This document shows, in pieces, positions 27,336 to 37,407 of a stretch of DNA of 64,000 bases. The position numbers were made by a program, and so were the translations under genes. Source of the DNA: Pontixanthobacter rizhaonensis (lineage in GTDB: Bacteria > Pseudomonadota > Alphaproteobacteria > Sphingomonadales > Sphingomonadaceae); assembly GCF_012972675.1 (NCBI RefSeq), contig NZ_JABCRE010000003.1, forward strand, positions 744,001 through 808,000, in the 5' to 3' direction. Every line of letters starts with the position of its first letter. Position 1 is the stretch's first letter. The notes beneath the pieces were generated by a model that had not been told where the DNA came from, made no database searches, and worked only from the letters and a program-made list of their open reading frames with translations.

Positions 27336-28082
27336 ATGAACGCTCACACTATCTTTCACGTCAGTGATGTCCATTTCGGCGTCGAGAACCCGCGCGCCAT
27401 CGATTGGTTTGCAGCGGCCGTGCATGCGGAGAAGCCAGACGTAGTGGTTTGCACCGGTGACTTGACGCAGCGGGCCACACACAAACAGTTTGATCAGGCG
27501 CGGCGGTTTTTTGAGAGTCTGGACACGCTGGTTACTTTGGAGCCGGGCAATCACGATATGCCATATTACAATTTGTGGGAGCGTTTTACACAGCCCTACA
27601 AGCGGTACGGCACTCTTGCAGAATTGGTGCGGGCCCCGGTTGCGTTGCCGCATTGCGTTTTCATTCCGCTCAAAACAACTGTCAGAATACAGCCTCGTTT
27701 CCCGTGGTCTGACGGATATGTCCGTAAAGAGGCATTGGCCGCAACGCTGGCTTCCTTGGAAACGCTAAAAGATGATGCGCGGTTAAAGATAGTGACGTGT
27801 CACCATCCATTATTGCCTGCCCAGCCGGATGATAAAAATCCGACTATCGGCGGGACTAACGCGTTCAATGCTATTGCCGAGGCTGGCGCGGATGCAATTT
27901 TGACAGGGCACGTCCATGTGCCGTTCGATCTGATGCGTGCTTACGGTAATAGGTCTGTGCGCATGATCGGGGCGGGTACATTATCCACTCGTTTGCGGGG
28001 TGCCGATCCGGGCTACAATGTTGTTACCATCACACCGCATCGCCACATCCATGTCGAACAGCGCGTGTTTGTAGAGGCATAA
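27336..28082 (+). CDS. calcineurin-like metallophosphoesterase
   Basis: A 248-residue phosphoesterase with all five metal-binding blocks: Asp11/His13 in SDVHFG, the Asp in CTGDLTQ, GNHD, the His pair in VTCHHP, and GHVHVPFD. The length and block spacing fit the CpdA/3',5'-cAMP phosphodiesterase-like group, but the substrate cannot be fixed from sequence alone. A bidirectional terminator follows, shared with the convergent rpsI gene. Confidence 0.88.
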   Translation: MNAHTIFHVSDVHFGVENPRAIDWFAAAVHAEKPDVVVCTGDLTQRATHKQFDQARRFFESLDTLVTLEPGNHDMPYYNLWERFTQPYKRYGTLAELVRAPVALPHCVFIPLKTTVRIQPRFPWSDGYVRKEALAATLASLETLKDDARLKIVTCHHPLLPAQPDDKNPTIGGTNAFNAIAEAGADAILTGHVHVPFDLMRAYGNRSVRMIGAGTLSTRLRGADPGYNVVTITPHRHIHVEQRVFVEA

Positions 28083-28083
28083 C

Positions 28084-28120
28084 AAAAAGGCGGCCCATTT
28101 CTGGACCGCCCCTTGTTTTT
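28084..28120. terminator. bidirectional Rho-independent terminator between the phosphoesterase gene and rpsI
   Basis: The stem GGCGGCCCA / TGGACCGCC (one mismatch) with a short TTTC loop is flanked by AAAAA on the left and CCTTGTTTTT on the right. It can therefore terminate both the rightward phosphoesterase transcript and the leftward rplM-rpsI transcript. Confidence 0.85.
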
Positions 28121-28171
28121 GATCTGGAAAGGCCAAGGCCAAATGCCCCGCCTTGCAGAATTCTAGCAGAA

Positions 28172-28717
28172 TTAACGCTTAGAGAACTGGAAGCTACGAC
28201 GCGCTTTCGCCCGGCCGTATTTCTTACGTTCAACAACACGGCTATCGCGTGTCAGGAAGCCAGCGGCTTTGACAGTGGCGCGCAATGTTGGCTCATATTT
28301 AGCCAATGCTTGGCTGATACCGTGCTTTACCGCACCCGCTTGACCGGACAGGCCGCCGCCGCGAACAGTGGCGATAATGTCATACTGGCCTTCACGCTCT
28401 GTGATGGTGAAAGGCTGGTTGATCACAAGACGCAGAGTTGGACGTGCAAAATACACTTCCTGGTCGCGGCCGTTGACAGTAATCTTGCCGGTGCCGGGCT
28501 TTAGCCAAACACGTGCAGTCGCATCTTTACGGCGACCCGTGGCATATGCACGGCCGTACTGGTCCAGCTCCTGCTCGCGCAGAGGCATGGTTGGCGTTGC
28601 CGGCGCGGCAGCAACTTCACCATTTTCAGCGGCAACAGCAGCATCAGCCGCGGGTGCATCACCGGCGATGGTTTTCAGATCTGCGAGATCGGAAACAGTG
28701 TTGTTTTCATCAGCCAT
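28172..28717 (-). CDS. rpsI: 30S ribosomal protein S9
   Basis: A 181-residue S9 with a roughly 55-residue N-terminal, Ala/Glu-rich extension common in sphingomonads. The conserved body runs from [19 protein letters not shown] and contains [21 protein letters not shown]. It ends in the basic tail [17 protein letters not shown], which reaches the decoding site of the small subunit. The start ATG shares one base with the rplM stop (TAATG), so translation is coupled to L13. Confidence 0.98.
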   Translation of the reverse strand: MADENNTVSDLADLKTIAGDAPAADAAVAAENGEVAAAPATPTMPLREQELDQYGRAYATGRRKDATARVWLKPGTGKITVNGRDQEVYFARPTLRLVINQPFTITEREGQYDIIATVRGGGLSGQAGAVKHGISQALAKYEPTLRATVKAAGFLTRDSRVVERKKYGRAKARRSFQFSKR

Positions 28718-29196
28718 TATGCAGACGCCTTATTCTTACGGTTCATCGAGGCAACATCGAGCACTTCAGGCTTCTGGCCTTCATGCGGGTGCTCGGTACC
28801 ATTATAAAGGTGCAGCGCTTTCATTTGCGCGCGGCCCAAAGGACCGCGCGGGATCATGCGCTGAATAGCTTTTTCCATGACACGCTCTGGAAAACGACCT
28901 TCGAGGATCTTCGCAGGTGTGGTTTCCTTGATCCCGCCCGGGTGGCCGGTGTGCTTGTAATAGATTTTGCCGGTCATCTTGCCGCCGGTGAATTTCACCT
29001 TGTCGGCATTGATAATGATTACATGATCGCCGCAATCAACATGCGGGGTGTAGCTTGGCTTGTGCTTGCCGCGCAGGATGTTGGCGACAATTGCAGCCAA
29101 ACGTCCAACGACGAGACCGTCGGCATCGATAATATGCCATTTCTTTTCGACCTCTGCCGGCTTTGCCGACTGTGTGGTCTTGCTGAGAGCCTTCAT
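28717..29196 (-). CDS. rplM: 50S ribosomal protein L13
   Basis: A 159-residue L13, an early-assembly large-subunit protein. Recognised from [36 protein letters not shown] and [10 protein letters not shown], with the C-terminal [20 protein letters not shown]. It forms the usual rplM-rpsI operon. About 208 bases upstream (29197-29404) hold no gene and presumably contain its promoter; I could not identify a tRNA or a known leader structure there. Confidence 0.98.
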   Translation of the reverse strand: MKALSKTTQSAKPAEVEKKWHIIDADGLVVGRLAAIVANILRGKHKPSYTPHVDCGDHVIIINADKVKFTGGKMTGKIYYKHTGHPGGIKETTPAKILEGRFPERVMEKAIQRMIPRGPLGRAQMKALHLYNGTEHPHEGQKPEVLDVASMNRKNKASA

Positions 29197-29404
29197 GGGC
29201 TATGTCCATTCCTATAAATGCAAGCACCCTGAGGGCATTCTTGCTTTTCAAATGTGAAACTGATTCTCGAATCCGTAATGGACTGAAGAGAGCGCGCCGT
29301 TTGTTCGCAAACCGTGTGTAAGTCAAGCAATTCCGGGCCTCACAAGAGAGGTAAAATAATACCGCAGCCAGTTTGAGCTGATAGAATCGAGCTATCTTCT
29401 GAAT

Positions 29405-30466
29405 TTACGCGGTCCTGCCGATCAAATGCATGCCCCATGCGGTCGCGGCCACCAGCAATGCGCCAACCCCTTGGTGGGCTGTGGCGATCCACAGGTCGAC
29501 ACCCGTCCAGACCGTAGCAATGCCGAGAATGATCTGGATTCCGAATGCAGAATGGATGGCGATGGATGCGCGGCGGTCAAACGGCCTGACTTTACGCGAA
29601 AGGATAATGAGCGCTGCCACAGCAACCCAAGCCCACCAGCGATGCAGAAAATGTAGCAGGTAGGGGTCATGTGTCATGGCCCAGAACCAGCCTTTGGCAA
29701 GGTCGAATTCCGGCACCAGCCGATCTTGCATCAGCGGCCACGTATCAGAAGCCAAGCCCGCGTTAAGGCCAGCCACCCACGCTCCTAAAAGCAACTGGAT
29801 AAACAGAATAGCACTGACCGCCCAGGCCATGCCTGTGAATTTTGCTGGGCGTGCATTGGGAATAGCTGCGAGCCGCCCCAAATCCAGAGCGGTCCAAATC
29901 AGCCCCCCCAACGTGAATAAAGCGGTCAACAAGTGGATGGACAGCCAGAAGTGGCTGACATCGGTCATTTCGGTCGAAAGGCCCGAGCGCACCATATACC
30001 AACCGAATGTTCCTTGGAGACCACCTAGCGCCAACAGCGCGACCAGACGCCACTTATAACCGCTGGGAATGTAATTTTTGATCCAGAACCACGCCAGAGG
30101 CAGGGCATAGATCAGACCGATAAACCGCCCTAGCAGCCGGTGAAACCATTCCCAAAAATAGATGAATTTGTAATCTGCCAGTGTCATCCCTGCAGGCCCG
30201 CTGACCTGCTGATACTCGCCGATTTGCTTGTAGGCGTCGAATTCTGCCTGCCATTGTGCATCATTAAGCGGCGGTATCGCGCCAGTGACCGGTTTCCACT
30301 CTGTAATCGATAGGCCCGATTCGGTTAACCGTGTAATCCCGCCGACAATAACCATGACGACAATCACCGCAGCAACCGAATAGAGCCATCGGGCGAGCAG
30401 CTCTGGCCTGCCCGTGATTGGCGGCACAGTGGGGGTAAGTTCGGCGGATGTGGCACTGTCTGTCAT
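29405..30466 (-). CDS. ctaA: heme A synthase (COX15/CtaA)
   Basis: Oxidises heme O to heme A for cytochrome aa3 oxidases. The 353-residue membrane protein has eight hydrophobic segments. Signatures are GGITRLTESGLSITEWKPV near the N-terminus, EWFHRLLGRFIGLIYALPL with conserved heme-ligand His, and LLHFLHRWWAWVAV and ATAHQGVGALLVA with further His residues. ATG at 30466 is preferred; 30478 is an in-frame alternative. It diverges from the merC-like gene. Confidence 0.94.
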   Translation of the reverse strand: MTDSATSAELTPTVPPITGRPELLARWLYSVAAVIVVMVIVGGITRLTESGLSITEWKPVTGAIPPLNDAQWQAEFDAYKQIGEYQQVSGPAGMTLADYKFIYFWEWFHRLLGRFIGLIYALPLAWFWIKNYIPSGYKWRLVALLALGGLQGTFGWYMVRSGLSTEMTDVSHFWLSIHLLTALFTLGGLIWTALDLGRLAAIPNARPAKFTGMAWAVSAILFIQLLLGAWVAGLNAGLASDTWPLMQDRLVPEFDLAKGWFWAMTHDPYLLHFLHRWWAWVAVAALIILSRKVRPFDRRASIAIHSAFGIQIILGIATVWTGVDLWIATAHQGVGALLVAATAWGMHLIGRTA

Positions 30467-30568
30467 GGTGTATCCCATGATAGGAGGCCGCCAGATAGGC
30501 AAGATCAATATGTGCAACATCAATTGCAGCTTGCAGAATGATATAGCGTCACATACATGGGCCTCACC

Positions 30569-30940
30569 ATGACTCGCGCCACGCAAGCCTTTCGTACCCG
30601 CATCGACCGCGCGGGGCTCGCCCTCTCCGGGTTATGCGCCGCGCATTGTGTGCTGAGTATCTTCATTGTGTCTGCATTGGGGATCGGCGGCGAAATTTTG
30701 TTGGCACCCGAAATTCACCGTGTCGGATTGGCTTTAGCGCTGATTATCGCGGCGGCGGCTATTGGCTGGGGCGCGCTGCAACATCGGCAGACTATTCCTT
30801 CTATTGTCGCGGTTACCGGGTTGCTGACTATGGGTAGCGCATTGGTGGTTCCACACGGGCCGCAGGAGGTCGTTTTGACCGTATTGGGCGTCGCTCTCGT
30901 GTCGATTGGACACATACTCAACTTGCGCGCCGCGCGTTGA
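30569..30940 (+). CDS. MerC-domain membrane protein
   Basis: A 123-residue protein with four hydrophobic segments and the MerC signature [14 protein letters not shown] (two Cys and a His near the start of the first helix). MerC proteins carry mercury in resistance operons, but chromosomal relatives without other mer genes, as here, have unassigned metal roles. In-frame ATGs at 30557 and 30569 are both possible starts. It is followed closely by thiSG, 16 bases away. Confidence 0.82.
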   Translation: MTRATQAFRTRIDRAGLALSGLCAAHCVLSIFIVSALGIGGEILLAPEIHRVGLALALIIAAAAIGWGALQHRQTIPSIVAVTGLLTMGSALVVPHGPQEVVLTVLGVALVSIGHILNLRAAR

Positions 30941-30956
30941 GCGCTATTTGGCGGGT

Positions 30957-31973
30957 ATGACCCAGCCAAACGCGAATTCTCAATCCATCACACCCAAATC
31001 CATCACGGTGAATGGTGATACCCGCCAAACCACTGCCGCAACAATCGCCCAGCTCGTCAATGAATTGGAGCTCGATCCAGCCAAGGTAGCGGTTGAACGT
31101 AATGGTGATATCGTACCGCGTTCGACGCTGTCAGATGCATCGTTGAATGATGGCGATGTGTTGGAAGTGGTTCATTTTGTGGGCGGGGGCGATCATCCGG
31201 CAGAAAATGATAGCTGGAGCGTTGCCGGCAAAACATTTCGATCGCGGCTGATTGTCGGGACCGGGAAGTATAAAGACTTTGCCCAGAATGCCGCTGCTTT
31301 GGAAGCCTCCGGCGCGGAAATCGTTACGGTCGCTGTTCGCCGGGTCAATGTGACCGACCCCAAAGCGCCGATGCTGACCGATTTCATCGATCCGAAGAAA
31401 GTCACGTATCTGCCCAATACTGCGGGCTGTTTTACAGCCGATGATGCCATCCGTACACTGCGACTGGCGCGTGAGGCTGGCGGCTGGGACTTGGTCAAGC
31501 TGGAGGTTTTGGGCGAAGCGCGCACCTTATATCCGGATATGCGTGAAACGCTGAAGGCGACAGAAGTATTGGCGAAAGAGGGTTTCCACCCGATGGTCTA
31601 TTGCGTCGATGATCCGATCGCTGCGAAACAACTGGAGGAAGCAGGCGCCGTCGCCATTATGCCGCTAGGCGCGCCGATTGGTTCCGGACTTGGCATTCAG
31701 AACCGTGTGACCATCCGCCTGATTGTTGAAGGCGCGAGCGTGCCTGTCTTGGTGGATGCCGGCGTTGGTACTGCGTCAGATGCGGCGGTGGCCATGGAAC
31801 TGGGCGTTGACGGCGTACTTATGAATACGGCGATTGCTGAGGCAGCCGATCCTGTTCGGATGGCCCGCGCCATGAAGCTGGCGGTTGCCGCAGGCCGCGA
31901 TGCGTATTGTGCAGGCCGGATGGCCACTCGCAAATATGCTGATCCCAGCAGCCCATTGGCGGGACTAATTTAG
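30957..31973 (+). CDS. thiG: fused sulfur carrier ThiS / thiazole synthase ThiG
   Basis: A 338-residue fusion of two thiamine-pathway proteins. Residues 14-78 form a ThiS-like ubiquitin fold ([26 protein letters not shown]), which in free ThiS ends in Gly-Gly. Residues about 86-338 are ThiG ([11 protein letters not shown], the catalytic Lys in [40 protein letters not shown]). Free ThiS carries a thiocarboxylate on its last Gly; here that glycine is internal, so either the chain is cut after GG or chemistry differs. The fused type is known in databases. No thiamine riboswitch was seen upstream. ATG at 30957 is preferred over 30906, which would overlap the MerC gene. Confidence 0.92.
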   Translation: MTQPNANSQSITPKSITVNGDTRQTTAATIAQLVNELELDPAKVAVERNGDIVPRSTLSDASLNDGDVLEVVHFVGGGDHPAENDSWSVAGKTFRSRLIVGTGKYKDFAQNAAALEASGAEIVTVAVRRVNVTDPKAPMLTDFIDPKKVTYLPNTAGCFTADDAIRTLRLAREAGGWDLVKLEVLGEARTLYPDMRETLKATEVLAKEGFHPMVYCVDDPIAAKQLEEAGAVAIMPLGAPIGSGLGIQNRVTIRLIVEGASVPVLVDAGVGTASDAAVAMELGVDGVLMNTAIAEAADPVRMARAMKLAVAAGRDAYCAGRMATRKYADPSSPLAGLI

Positions 31974-32041
31974 CCAGAGTGCTAACCCAAAATTAACCAT
32001 GTTCGACGACAGTCTACCTTGTAACACAAGGAAACTTCGTC

Positions 32042-32569
32042 ATGGCTGCCACAAGTAATGCATCATTGACTATCGCTGAGATGCGCGAATTTGCGAGCTT
32101 TGAACCGGCAGAGCAGCGCTATATCCGGCGCAGTCTCGACATTGGTTTGGGCCGGCAAGATGCCTTCAAGATCTGGGCGCGCGATGCCGCTGAAAATGCA
32201 GCCATCCGCCGCCAGTATGTCTCTTATCAGGAATTGAAAGTCCTGCGGGAAAGCGTGCCGAACGAAACCGGCTTTGATGCAATCGAAGGCTTTATCGGCA
32301 AACTCACCCGGGTGGCAGCGTTTGATCTGGCGCAAGAACGGTTGGATTGTTTTTCGGCGTTTCGCTTTTTGTACGAACGGTTGCTGGGCCCCGATGCCCG
32401 TCCTTGGCTACCAAGCGCATTCTGCGCCGCCGCAGCCTTGCCGCAAATCCGCCCGAACCGCCGCAAGATGTTGCTGCAAAGCCTGAGCGAAGCTGCCGCG
32501 ACGGCGCCGGGTTGGTCCGATGCGAAGCCCAGCTTCTTCCCAGAGTTTATCGAGCAAGAAGCGGCCTAG
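32042..32569 (+). CDS. hypothetical soluble protein
   Basis: A 175-residue, mostly helical protein with no recognised domain. AAGGAA eight bases before the ATG at 32042 gives a good ribosome-binding site. Notable features are a Ser/Ala N-terminus, the segment AEQRYIRRSLDIGLGRQDAF and a C-terminal PSFFPEF motif. No signal peptide or membrane segment is seen. It converges on the acyl-CoA ligase gene, leaving three bases between the stops. Confidence 0.7.
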   Translation: MAATSNASLTIAEMREFASFEPAEQRYIRRSLDIGLGRQDAFKIWARDAAENAAIRRQYVSYQELKVLRESVPNETGFDAIEGFIGKLTRVAAFDLAQERLDCFSAFRFLYERLLGPDARPWLPSAFCAAAALPQIRPNRRKMLLQSLSEAAATAPGWSDAKPSFFPEFIEQEAA

Positions 32570-32572
32570 GCC

Positions 32573-34378
32573 CTACTTCTTATACAATGCGTCCAAACGC
32601 TCCTGATACCGGTCACGGATTTTGTGGCGGCGGATCTTGAGGCTTGGCGTCATTTCCTCGTTTTCGATAGCGAAAGGCTCATCAGCAAAGGCGTATCGCC
32701 GGACTTTTTCGGTGACTGACAATTCCTTGCTCACACGGGCAACCGCATCGCTGATTGCGCTGCGAAAAGCCGGCAGGTCCTGCAAGGCAGTCAGATCGAA
32801 TTTTTCGTCATTCGCGCGTGACCATTCCAGTGCCCATTCGGCATCTGGTACGATCAACCCGACCACATAAGGACGTTTATCGCCAGCAACCATCGCTTGC
32901 GCAATTTCCGGTTGCAGCGTCAGCATTCCTTCGATCTTCTGCGGCGCAACATTATCACCCTTGTCGTTGACGATCATATCTTTCTTACGGTCGGTAATTT
33001 TGATCCGACCGCGCTCGTCTAGGTGGCCAATATCGCCGGTATGAAGCCAGCCATCGATCAGCGTTCGTTTGGTTTCAGCTTCATTCTGCCAATAACCATG
33101 CATGACCAATTCGCCGCGGCAGAGGATCTCTCCATCGTCGGCGATTTTGATCTCAACGCCCCGCATCGGCGGCCCCACAGTGTCCATTGCAATGCCGGCT
33201 GCGGGTCTGTTGCAACTGATCACCGGGCCGGCTTCGGTTTGGCCATAACCTTGCAGCATGGTTAGGCCCATCGCTTCAAAGAATATCCCGACATCCGGGT
33301 TGAGCGGCGCGCCGCCGGATACCATCGCCTTGATCCGGCCACCGAACTTTGCACGAATTTTGGGTCGCAGCAGCTTTTCCACGATCAGATTCATCGGTCG
33401 ATCGCGGAGCCGGTTGCGGCCTTCGAATTTATGCTCACCGATCGATAGGGCGCGGTCCATAAGATAGTTTGCGACTTTGCCCTGCTGCGACACTTGTTTC
33501 ATGATCCGGGTGCGGAGGACTTCAAACAGTCGCGGCACCACCACCATGATGGTGGGCTGTACTTCTTCGATATTGCTCGCAAGCTTTTCCAGCCCTTCGG
33601 AATAGTAGATCTGCGCACCGGCACCGATCGGCAGATATTGCCCGCCGGAATGCTCATATGCGTGGCTGAGAGGCAAGAAGCTGAGGAACCGCTCATTCTC
33701 ATCCAGCCCGAAGTCAGATTCCAAAATCTCAGCAGCGCCAGCCACATTGCACAAAATCGAGCCATGATGCTGCATCACGCCGCGGGGCGCGCCGCCGGTC
33801 CCGCTGGTATAAATGATGCAGGCGGTTTGATCGCGTCCAATAGACGCGATGCGATTGGTGACAGCCGCGCGAGCTTGTGCGGCATCGCCAATGAGCATTG
33901 ATGCCCAGCTGCGACAGGTAAGGTCGCCAGATTGGAAGGGGGGAATTGCATCAATGGTGATCAGATGTTCTGCAATACCTGTTCGCATGATCGCTGGTAG
34001 CAACGGCGTAGCCAACTTTGCATTGGACACGAACACTGCCTTAGCGCCCGAATTGTCGAGGATATGTACGTGGTCCCTTTCGGTATTGGTGATGTAGGCG
34101 GGTACCGATATGCATCCGGCGGCCATGATGGCCAGATCGACAATGCACCATTCGGGTCGATTTTCGGAAACGATCATGACCCGGTCACCGTCACCCAGAC
34201 CGATCTTCCGCAAATTCTCGGCCAGCAGGCAAACCTTGTCAGCCACTTCCTGCCACGTTTCGGTCTGCCACTCGCCATCGCGCTTGGCTCCTAGAAACGC
34301 TGCAGAGCCTTTCTCATCGGTGCGTTTCAGAAAGAGTTCGACCAGATTTCTGGCGGTATCAACATCGGATAGCTGCAA
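32573..34378 (-). CDS. long-chain fatty acid-CoA ligase (AMP-binding family)
   Basis: A 601-residue adenylate-forming enzyme that activates fatty acids as CoA thioesters. The AMP-binding P-loop reads YTSGTGGAPRGVM, a variant of the usual TSGTTGxPKG with Arg in place of Lys. Later motifs are GYGQTEAGP, WLHTGDIGHLDERGRIKITD (adenylation, with the conserved Asp) and the closing KDMIVNDKGDNVAPQ. The Arg variant occurs in some alphaproteobacterial relatives. Substrate chain length cannot be read from the sequence. Confidence 0.92.
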   Translation of the reverse strand: MQLSDVDTARNLVELFLKRTDEKGSAAFLGAKRDGEWQTETWQEVADKVCLLAENLRKIGLGDGDRVMIVSENRPEWCIVDLAIMAAGCISVPAYITNTERDHVHILDNSGAKAVFVSNAKLATPLLPAIMRTGIAEHLITIDAIPPFQSGDLTCRSWASMLIGDAAQARAAVTNRIASIGRDQTACIIYTSGTGGAPRGVMQHHGSILCNVAGAAEILESDFGLDENERFLSFLPLSHAYEHSGGQYLPIGAGAQIYYSEGLEKLASNIEEVQPTIMVVVPRLFEVLRTRIMKQVSQQGKVANYLMDRALSIGEHKFEGRNRLRDRPMNLIVEKLLRPKIRAKFGGRIKAMVSGGAPLNPDVGIFFEAMGLTMLQGYGQTEAGPVISCNRPAAGIAMDTVGPPMRGVEIKIADDGEILCRGELVMHGYWQNEAETKRTLIDGWLHTGDIGHLDERGRIKITDRKKDMIVNDKGDNVAPQKIEGMLTLQPEIAQAMVAGDKRPYVVGLIVPDAEWALEWSRANDEKFDLTALQDLPAFRSAISDAVARVSKELSVTEKVRRYAFADEPFAIENEEMTPSLKIRRHKIRDRYQERLDALYKK

Positions 34379-34484
34379 AATGCTCTCCTGCTCCCATTTT
34401 TCGTTCCGCTGTAACGGTTGATGACGATCTACAGTTCCACCCTATGTCGGGCAAGCTACGATATGCTGCCGGTCAGGTGTGCGG

Positions 34485-36242
34485 CTATTTGGTATATTCT
34501 AGCTTTCCTTTCAGCCGCGGGTCGCGGGCACTGTCCCACCCGGCTCCATTCCAAACGATGGCTCCAGCTTTCAGTGGGGGCTTTCGTGCCACGATTTGCC
34601 CGTGTCCCAGGGCCTCGAATTCGGCCTTTCTTGCCTCCAACCACGTGCCTTCTTCAACCAGTACACGGCTGCCAAATGCCATAATCAGCGGCAATCCCAA
34701 TGCATCCTCTGCGGACAGGCCGAAGTCGATAATACCGATAATACTGCGGGCCGTTTGCACCGGAATTGTCGTACCGCCAGCGGCCCCGATGGCTGCGACC
34801 GGTTTGCCGTCCGGGTCGTAAATGATGGTTGGCGCCATAGAGCTACGGGGCCGCTTACCTGCCTCAATCCGGTTGGCGACCGGTTTGCCATCCTTTTCCG
34901 GTGAGCGGCTGAAATCGGTCAGCTCATTATTGAGATAAAACCCGTGATGTATCAGTCCAGACCCGAACGCCCCTTCGATAGTCGAAGTATAGCTGATCAT
35001 TGTTCCCGCGCTGTCGATCACTGCTAAATGCGACGTGCCATTTTCCGGTGGCTCGTCACCATCTGCGAAGGCCTGTGTAACCCCGCGCGGTGTCCCCGGG
35101 CTGACGCTTTCCAAAGCCGCATCCGCGCGGATCAATGCGCTGCGCTGCGCCAGATACTCTGTGTTGATCAGTTGTTTGACAGGGACATCGACAAAATCAC
35201 TATCGGCCAAATAGATTTCACGATCCGCATAGGCCAATCGCTGCGATTCCAGAAATAGATGCCATGTTACCGGATTGTCCGCGCCGAGCGCTGTCAGGTC
35301 AAAGCGTTCCAGCTGTCCAAGTATCTGCGTGACCGCGACTGCGCCCGATGATGGCGGTCCCATGCCGCAAATGCGATAGCCGCGATAGGTGCCGCATACC
35401 GCCTCGCGTTCTTTTGCCACATATCCCGCCACATCAGCCGGTGTCATGCCGCCGCTGCGCGGCGTTGCAGCCTTTACCATATCAGCCATCTGAATCGCTG
35501 ATGGGGAAGCATAAAAGGCCTCCGGACCTGTGTTGGCAACCGCTTCCAGCATCCCGGCTATCGCTGGATTTTTGAGGGTAGTACCCACCGCTTTGGGTGT
35601 CTCATCTGCATTGTAATAGAGATCACGGCCAAATTCCGTCAGCCCCGCCCGATCAAAGCGGGTAGACAGCGATTCATTGAGCCTGACATTCATCGTAAAA
35701 CCATCGCGGGCCAATGCTATCGCTGGTTGGAACAGTTCCGCCCAAGCCAGCTTTCCGTGCGCTGCATGGGCTTTGGCGGCAACCGCAATGTTCCCGGGGA
35801 CACCAACGCTGAGCCCGCTGCGCACGGTGGTGCGATAATCGCGCAGCTCGCCATCTTCGCCGATAAACCACTGAGGATCAGCCCCAGCGGGTGCAGTTTC
35901 GCGGCCGTCGAAGCTGGTCACTGCGCCATCGGCTGTACCGCGCACGATAAACCCGCCCCCGCCAATGCCAGAGCTTTGAGGCTCCACAACAGTCAGCGCC
36001 AACATGACAGCAATTGCCGCATCTGTAGCAGAACCCCCTCGGGCCAGCATAGCTTCGCCAGCGGCCTCCGCGCGCGGGTCTGCCGCAGTCACTGCGCCTG
36101 TTACACGCGGTGCATCGGTATTTTCAGCAATAGGAACAGAATTCATGTGTTCCGGCGGTGTGCAGGCGGCCAGCAACAGGGCTGCTGTTCCCAACGCTCC
36201 CAATTGTCCGGCGAAAGGGCGAAATCGTTTGGTTGTGGTCAT
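34485..36242 (-). CDS. ggt: gamma-glutamyltransferase, predicted lipoprotein
   Basis: A 585-residue enzyme that cleaves gamma-glutamyl bonds such as in glutathione. An N-terminal signal with a lipobox (LLLAAC, Cys27) predicts a lipid-anchored exported protein. Family features are SSGIGGGGFIVRG, the self-cleavage Thr in the segment NGTSHLAVIDSAGTMISYTS, and TIEGAFGSGLIHHGFYLNNE. The maturation site splits the chain into large and small subunits. Lipid anchoring is an inference from the lipobox. Confidence 0.93.
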   Translation of the reverse strand: MTTTKRFRPFAGQLGALGTAALLLAACTPPEHMNSVPIAENTDAPRVTGAVTAADPRAEAAGEAMLARGGSATDAAIAVMLALTVVEPQSSGIGGGGFIVRGTADGAVTSFDGRETAPAGADPQWFIGEDGELRDYRTTVRSGLSVGVPGNIAVAAKAHAAHGKLAWAELFQPAIALARDGFTMNVRLNESLSTRFDRAGLTEFGRDLYYNADETPKAVGTTLKNPAIAGMLEAVANTGPEAFYASPSAIQMADMVKAATPRSGGMTPADVAGYVAKEREAVCGTYRGYRICGMGPPSSGAVAVTQILGQLERFDLTALGADNPVTWHLFLESQRLAYADREIYLADSDFVDVPVKQLINTEYLAQRSALIRADAALESVSPGTPRGVTQAFADGDEPPENGTSHLAVIDSAGTMISYTSTIEGAFGSGLIHHGFYLNNELTDFSRSPEKDGKPVANRIEAGKRPRSSMAPTIIYDPDGKPVAAIGAAGGTTIPVQTARSIIGIIDFGLSAEDALGLPLIMAFGSRVLVEEGTWLEARKAEFEALGHGQIVARKPPLKAGAIVWNGAGWDSARDPRLKGKLEYTK

Positions 36243-36252
36243 GGGCGGAACG

Positions 36253-37281
36253 CTATTCGGTTCCTATCGCCTCTGCAATGGTGGAAAATCCGTCGCGGGC
36301 CATCAGTTTGGGCAAGGTCCGTGTGATCCGCTTCGCCAAACCGGGCCCCTCATAGACTAGAGCGCTATATAACTGGACCAAGCTGGCACCGGCGCGGATT
36401 CTTTCCCAAGCATCTTCAGCGCTGGCGATCCCGCCGACACCCACCAAAGGAATTGCACCGCGGGCGGCGGAACGAAAATCTCTGATACGCTGCAGCGCGA
36501 GCGATTTTAGCGGAGCGCCGGACAAGCCGCCGGTCTCTCCTATATGATGGGACTGCAGCGAAGGTCTGCTGATTGTCGTGTTGGAAACGATCAGGGCGCC
36601 AAGCGATTTGTCCATCACGATACGGGCAATGGCATCGATGTCCGTCGGGGTCAGATCAGGCGCAACTTTCAAAAAAATCGGCGGGCCATTTTCTCCGCGC
36701 GCTTCAAGAACAGCATCGAGTAAAGCGACCAAAGCGCCTTCATCTTGCAACGCCCGCAGGCCCGGAGTGTTGGGGCTGGAGATATTGACCGCGAGATAAG
36801 TGGCCAGCGGCGCCATGATCCGGGTCATTTTTGCATAATCAGCAATTCGATCCGCCGAATCCTTATTCGCGCCGATATTAATGCCCAGAACGCCGCCGCG
36901 TGACTGGCGGGCATGGAGCCGCTCTGCCGCCGCCTTCGCGCCGCCATTGTTAAATCCCATGCGGTTGATCACGGCCTTGTCCTGGACCAGCCTGAACAGC
37001 CTCGGCTTGGGATTGCCAGCTTGCGGGAGCGGGGTGATCGAGCCAACTTCGGCAAACCCAAACCCAAGGCCCAGCACAGCATCCGGCACTTCACCGTCTT
37101 TATCAAATCCGGCGGCCATTCCGACGGGGTTTGGAAATTGGATACCTGCCACATCTACTGCGAGTTTGCCTGCCTTGGGCTTAGGTCCGGCGGGCATGGC
37201 TTGTAGACCAGCTAGGGTAAGCAGATGTGCACGCTCAGGATCGAGCGTAAAAAGGGCGGGCTTGATCAGATTGAAAATCAT
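36253..37281 (-). CDS. pyrD: dihydroorotate dehydrogenase (quinone), class 2
   Basis: Oxidises dihydroorotate to orotate in pyrimidine synthesis, with quinone as acceptor. The 342-residue protein has the class 2 N-terminus (MIFNLIKPALFTLDPERAHL) that contacts the membrane. The FMN barrel includes GMAAGFDKDGE, the catalytic Ser region NISSPNTPGLRALQ, and GGIASAEDAWERIRAGASLVQ. The start diverges from a region holding a candidate small RNA. Confidence 0.96.
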   Translation of the reverse strand: MIFNLIKPALFTLDPERAHLLTLAGLQAMPAGPKPKAGKLAVDVAGIQFPNPVGMAAGFDKDGEVPDAVLGLGFGFAEVGSITPLPQAGNPKPRLFRLVQDKAVINRMGFNNGGAKAAAERLHARQSRGGVLGINIGANKDSADRIADYAKMTRIMAPLATYLAVNISSPNTPGLRALQDEGALVALLDAVLEARGENGPPIFLKVAPDLTPTDIDAIARIVMDKSLGALIVSNTTISRPSLQSHHIGETGGLSGAPLKSLALQRIRDFRSAARGAIPLVGVGGIASAEDAWERIRAGASLVQLYSALVYEGPGLAKRITRTLPKLMARDGFSTIAEAIGTE

Positions 37282-37407
37282 GGGTCAACGCCTATGCCCA
37301 TATGCTCCGGCACTGTCGATATGCCATTGTAATTCATATCGTAAGCCTCTGATAAAATGCAATTAGTTTAAGAACGTCAATTACTGTCGTTTCCATACAA
37401 TCTGCAA

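Noticed and set aside
29197-29404. tRNA or ribosomal leader upstream of rplM
   Set aside because: No cloverleaf pattern or known leader motif was recognised; left as ordinary upstream region.
30941-30956. Thiamine riboswitch before thiSG
   Set aside because: Only 16 bases separate thiSG from the MerC gene, and no TPP-type motif is visible in or before them.
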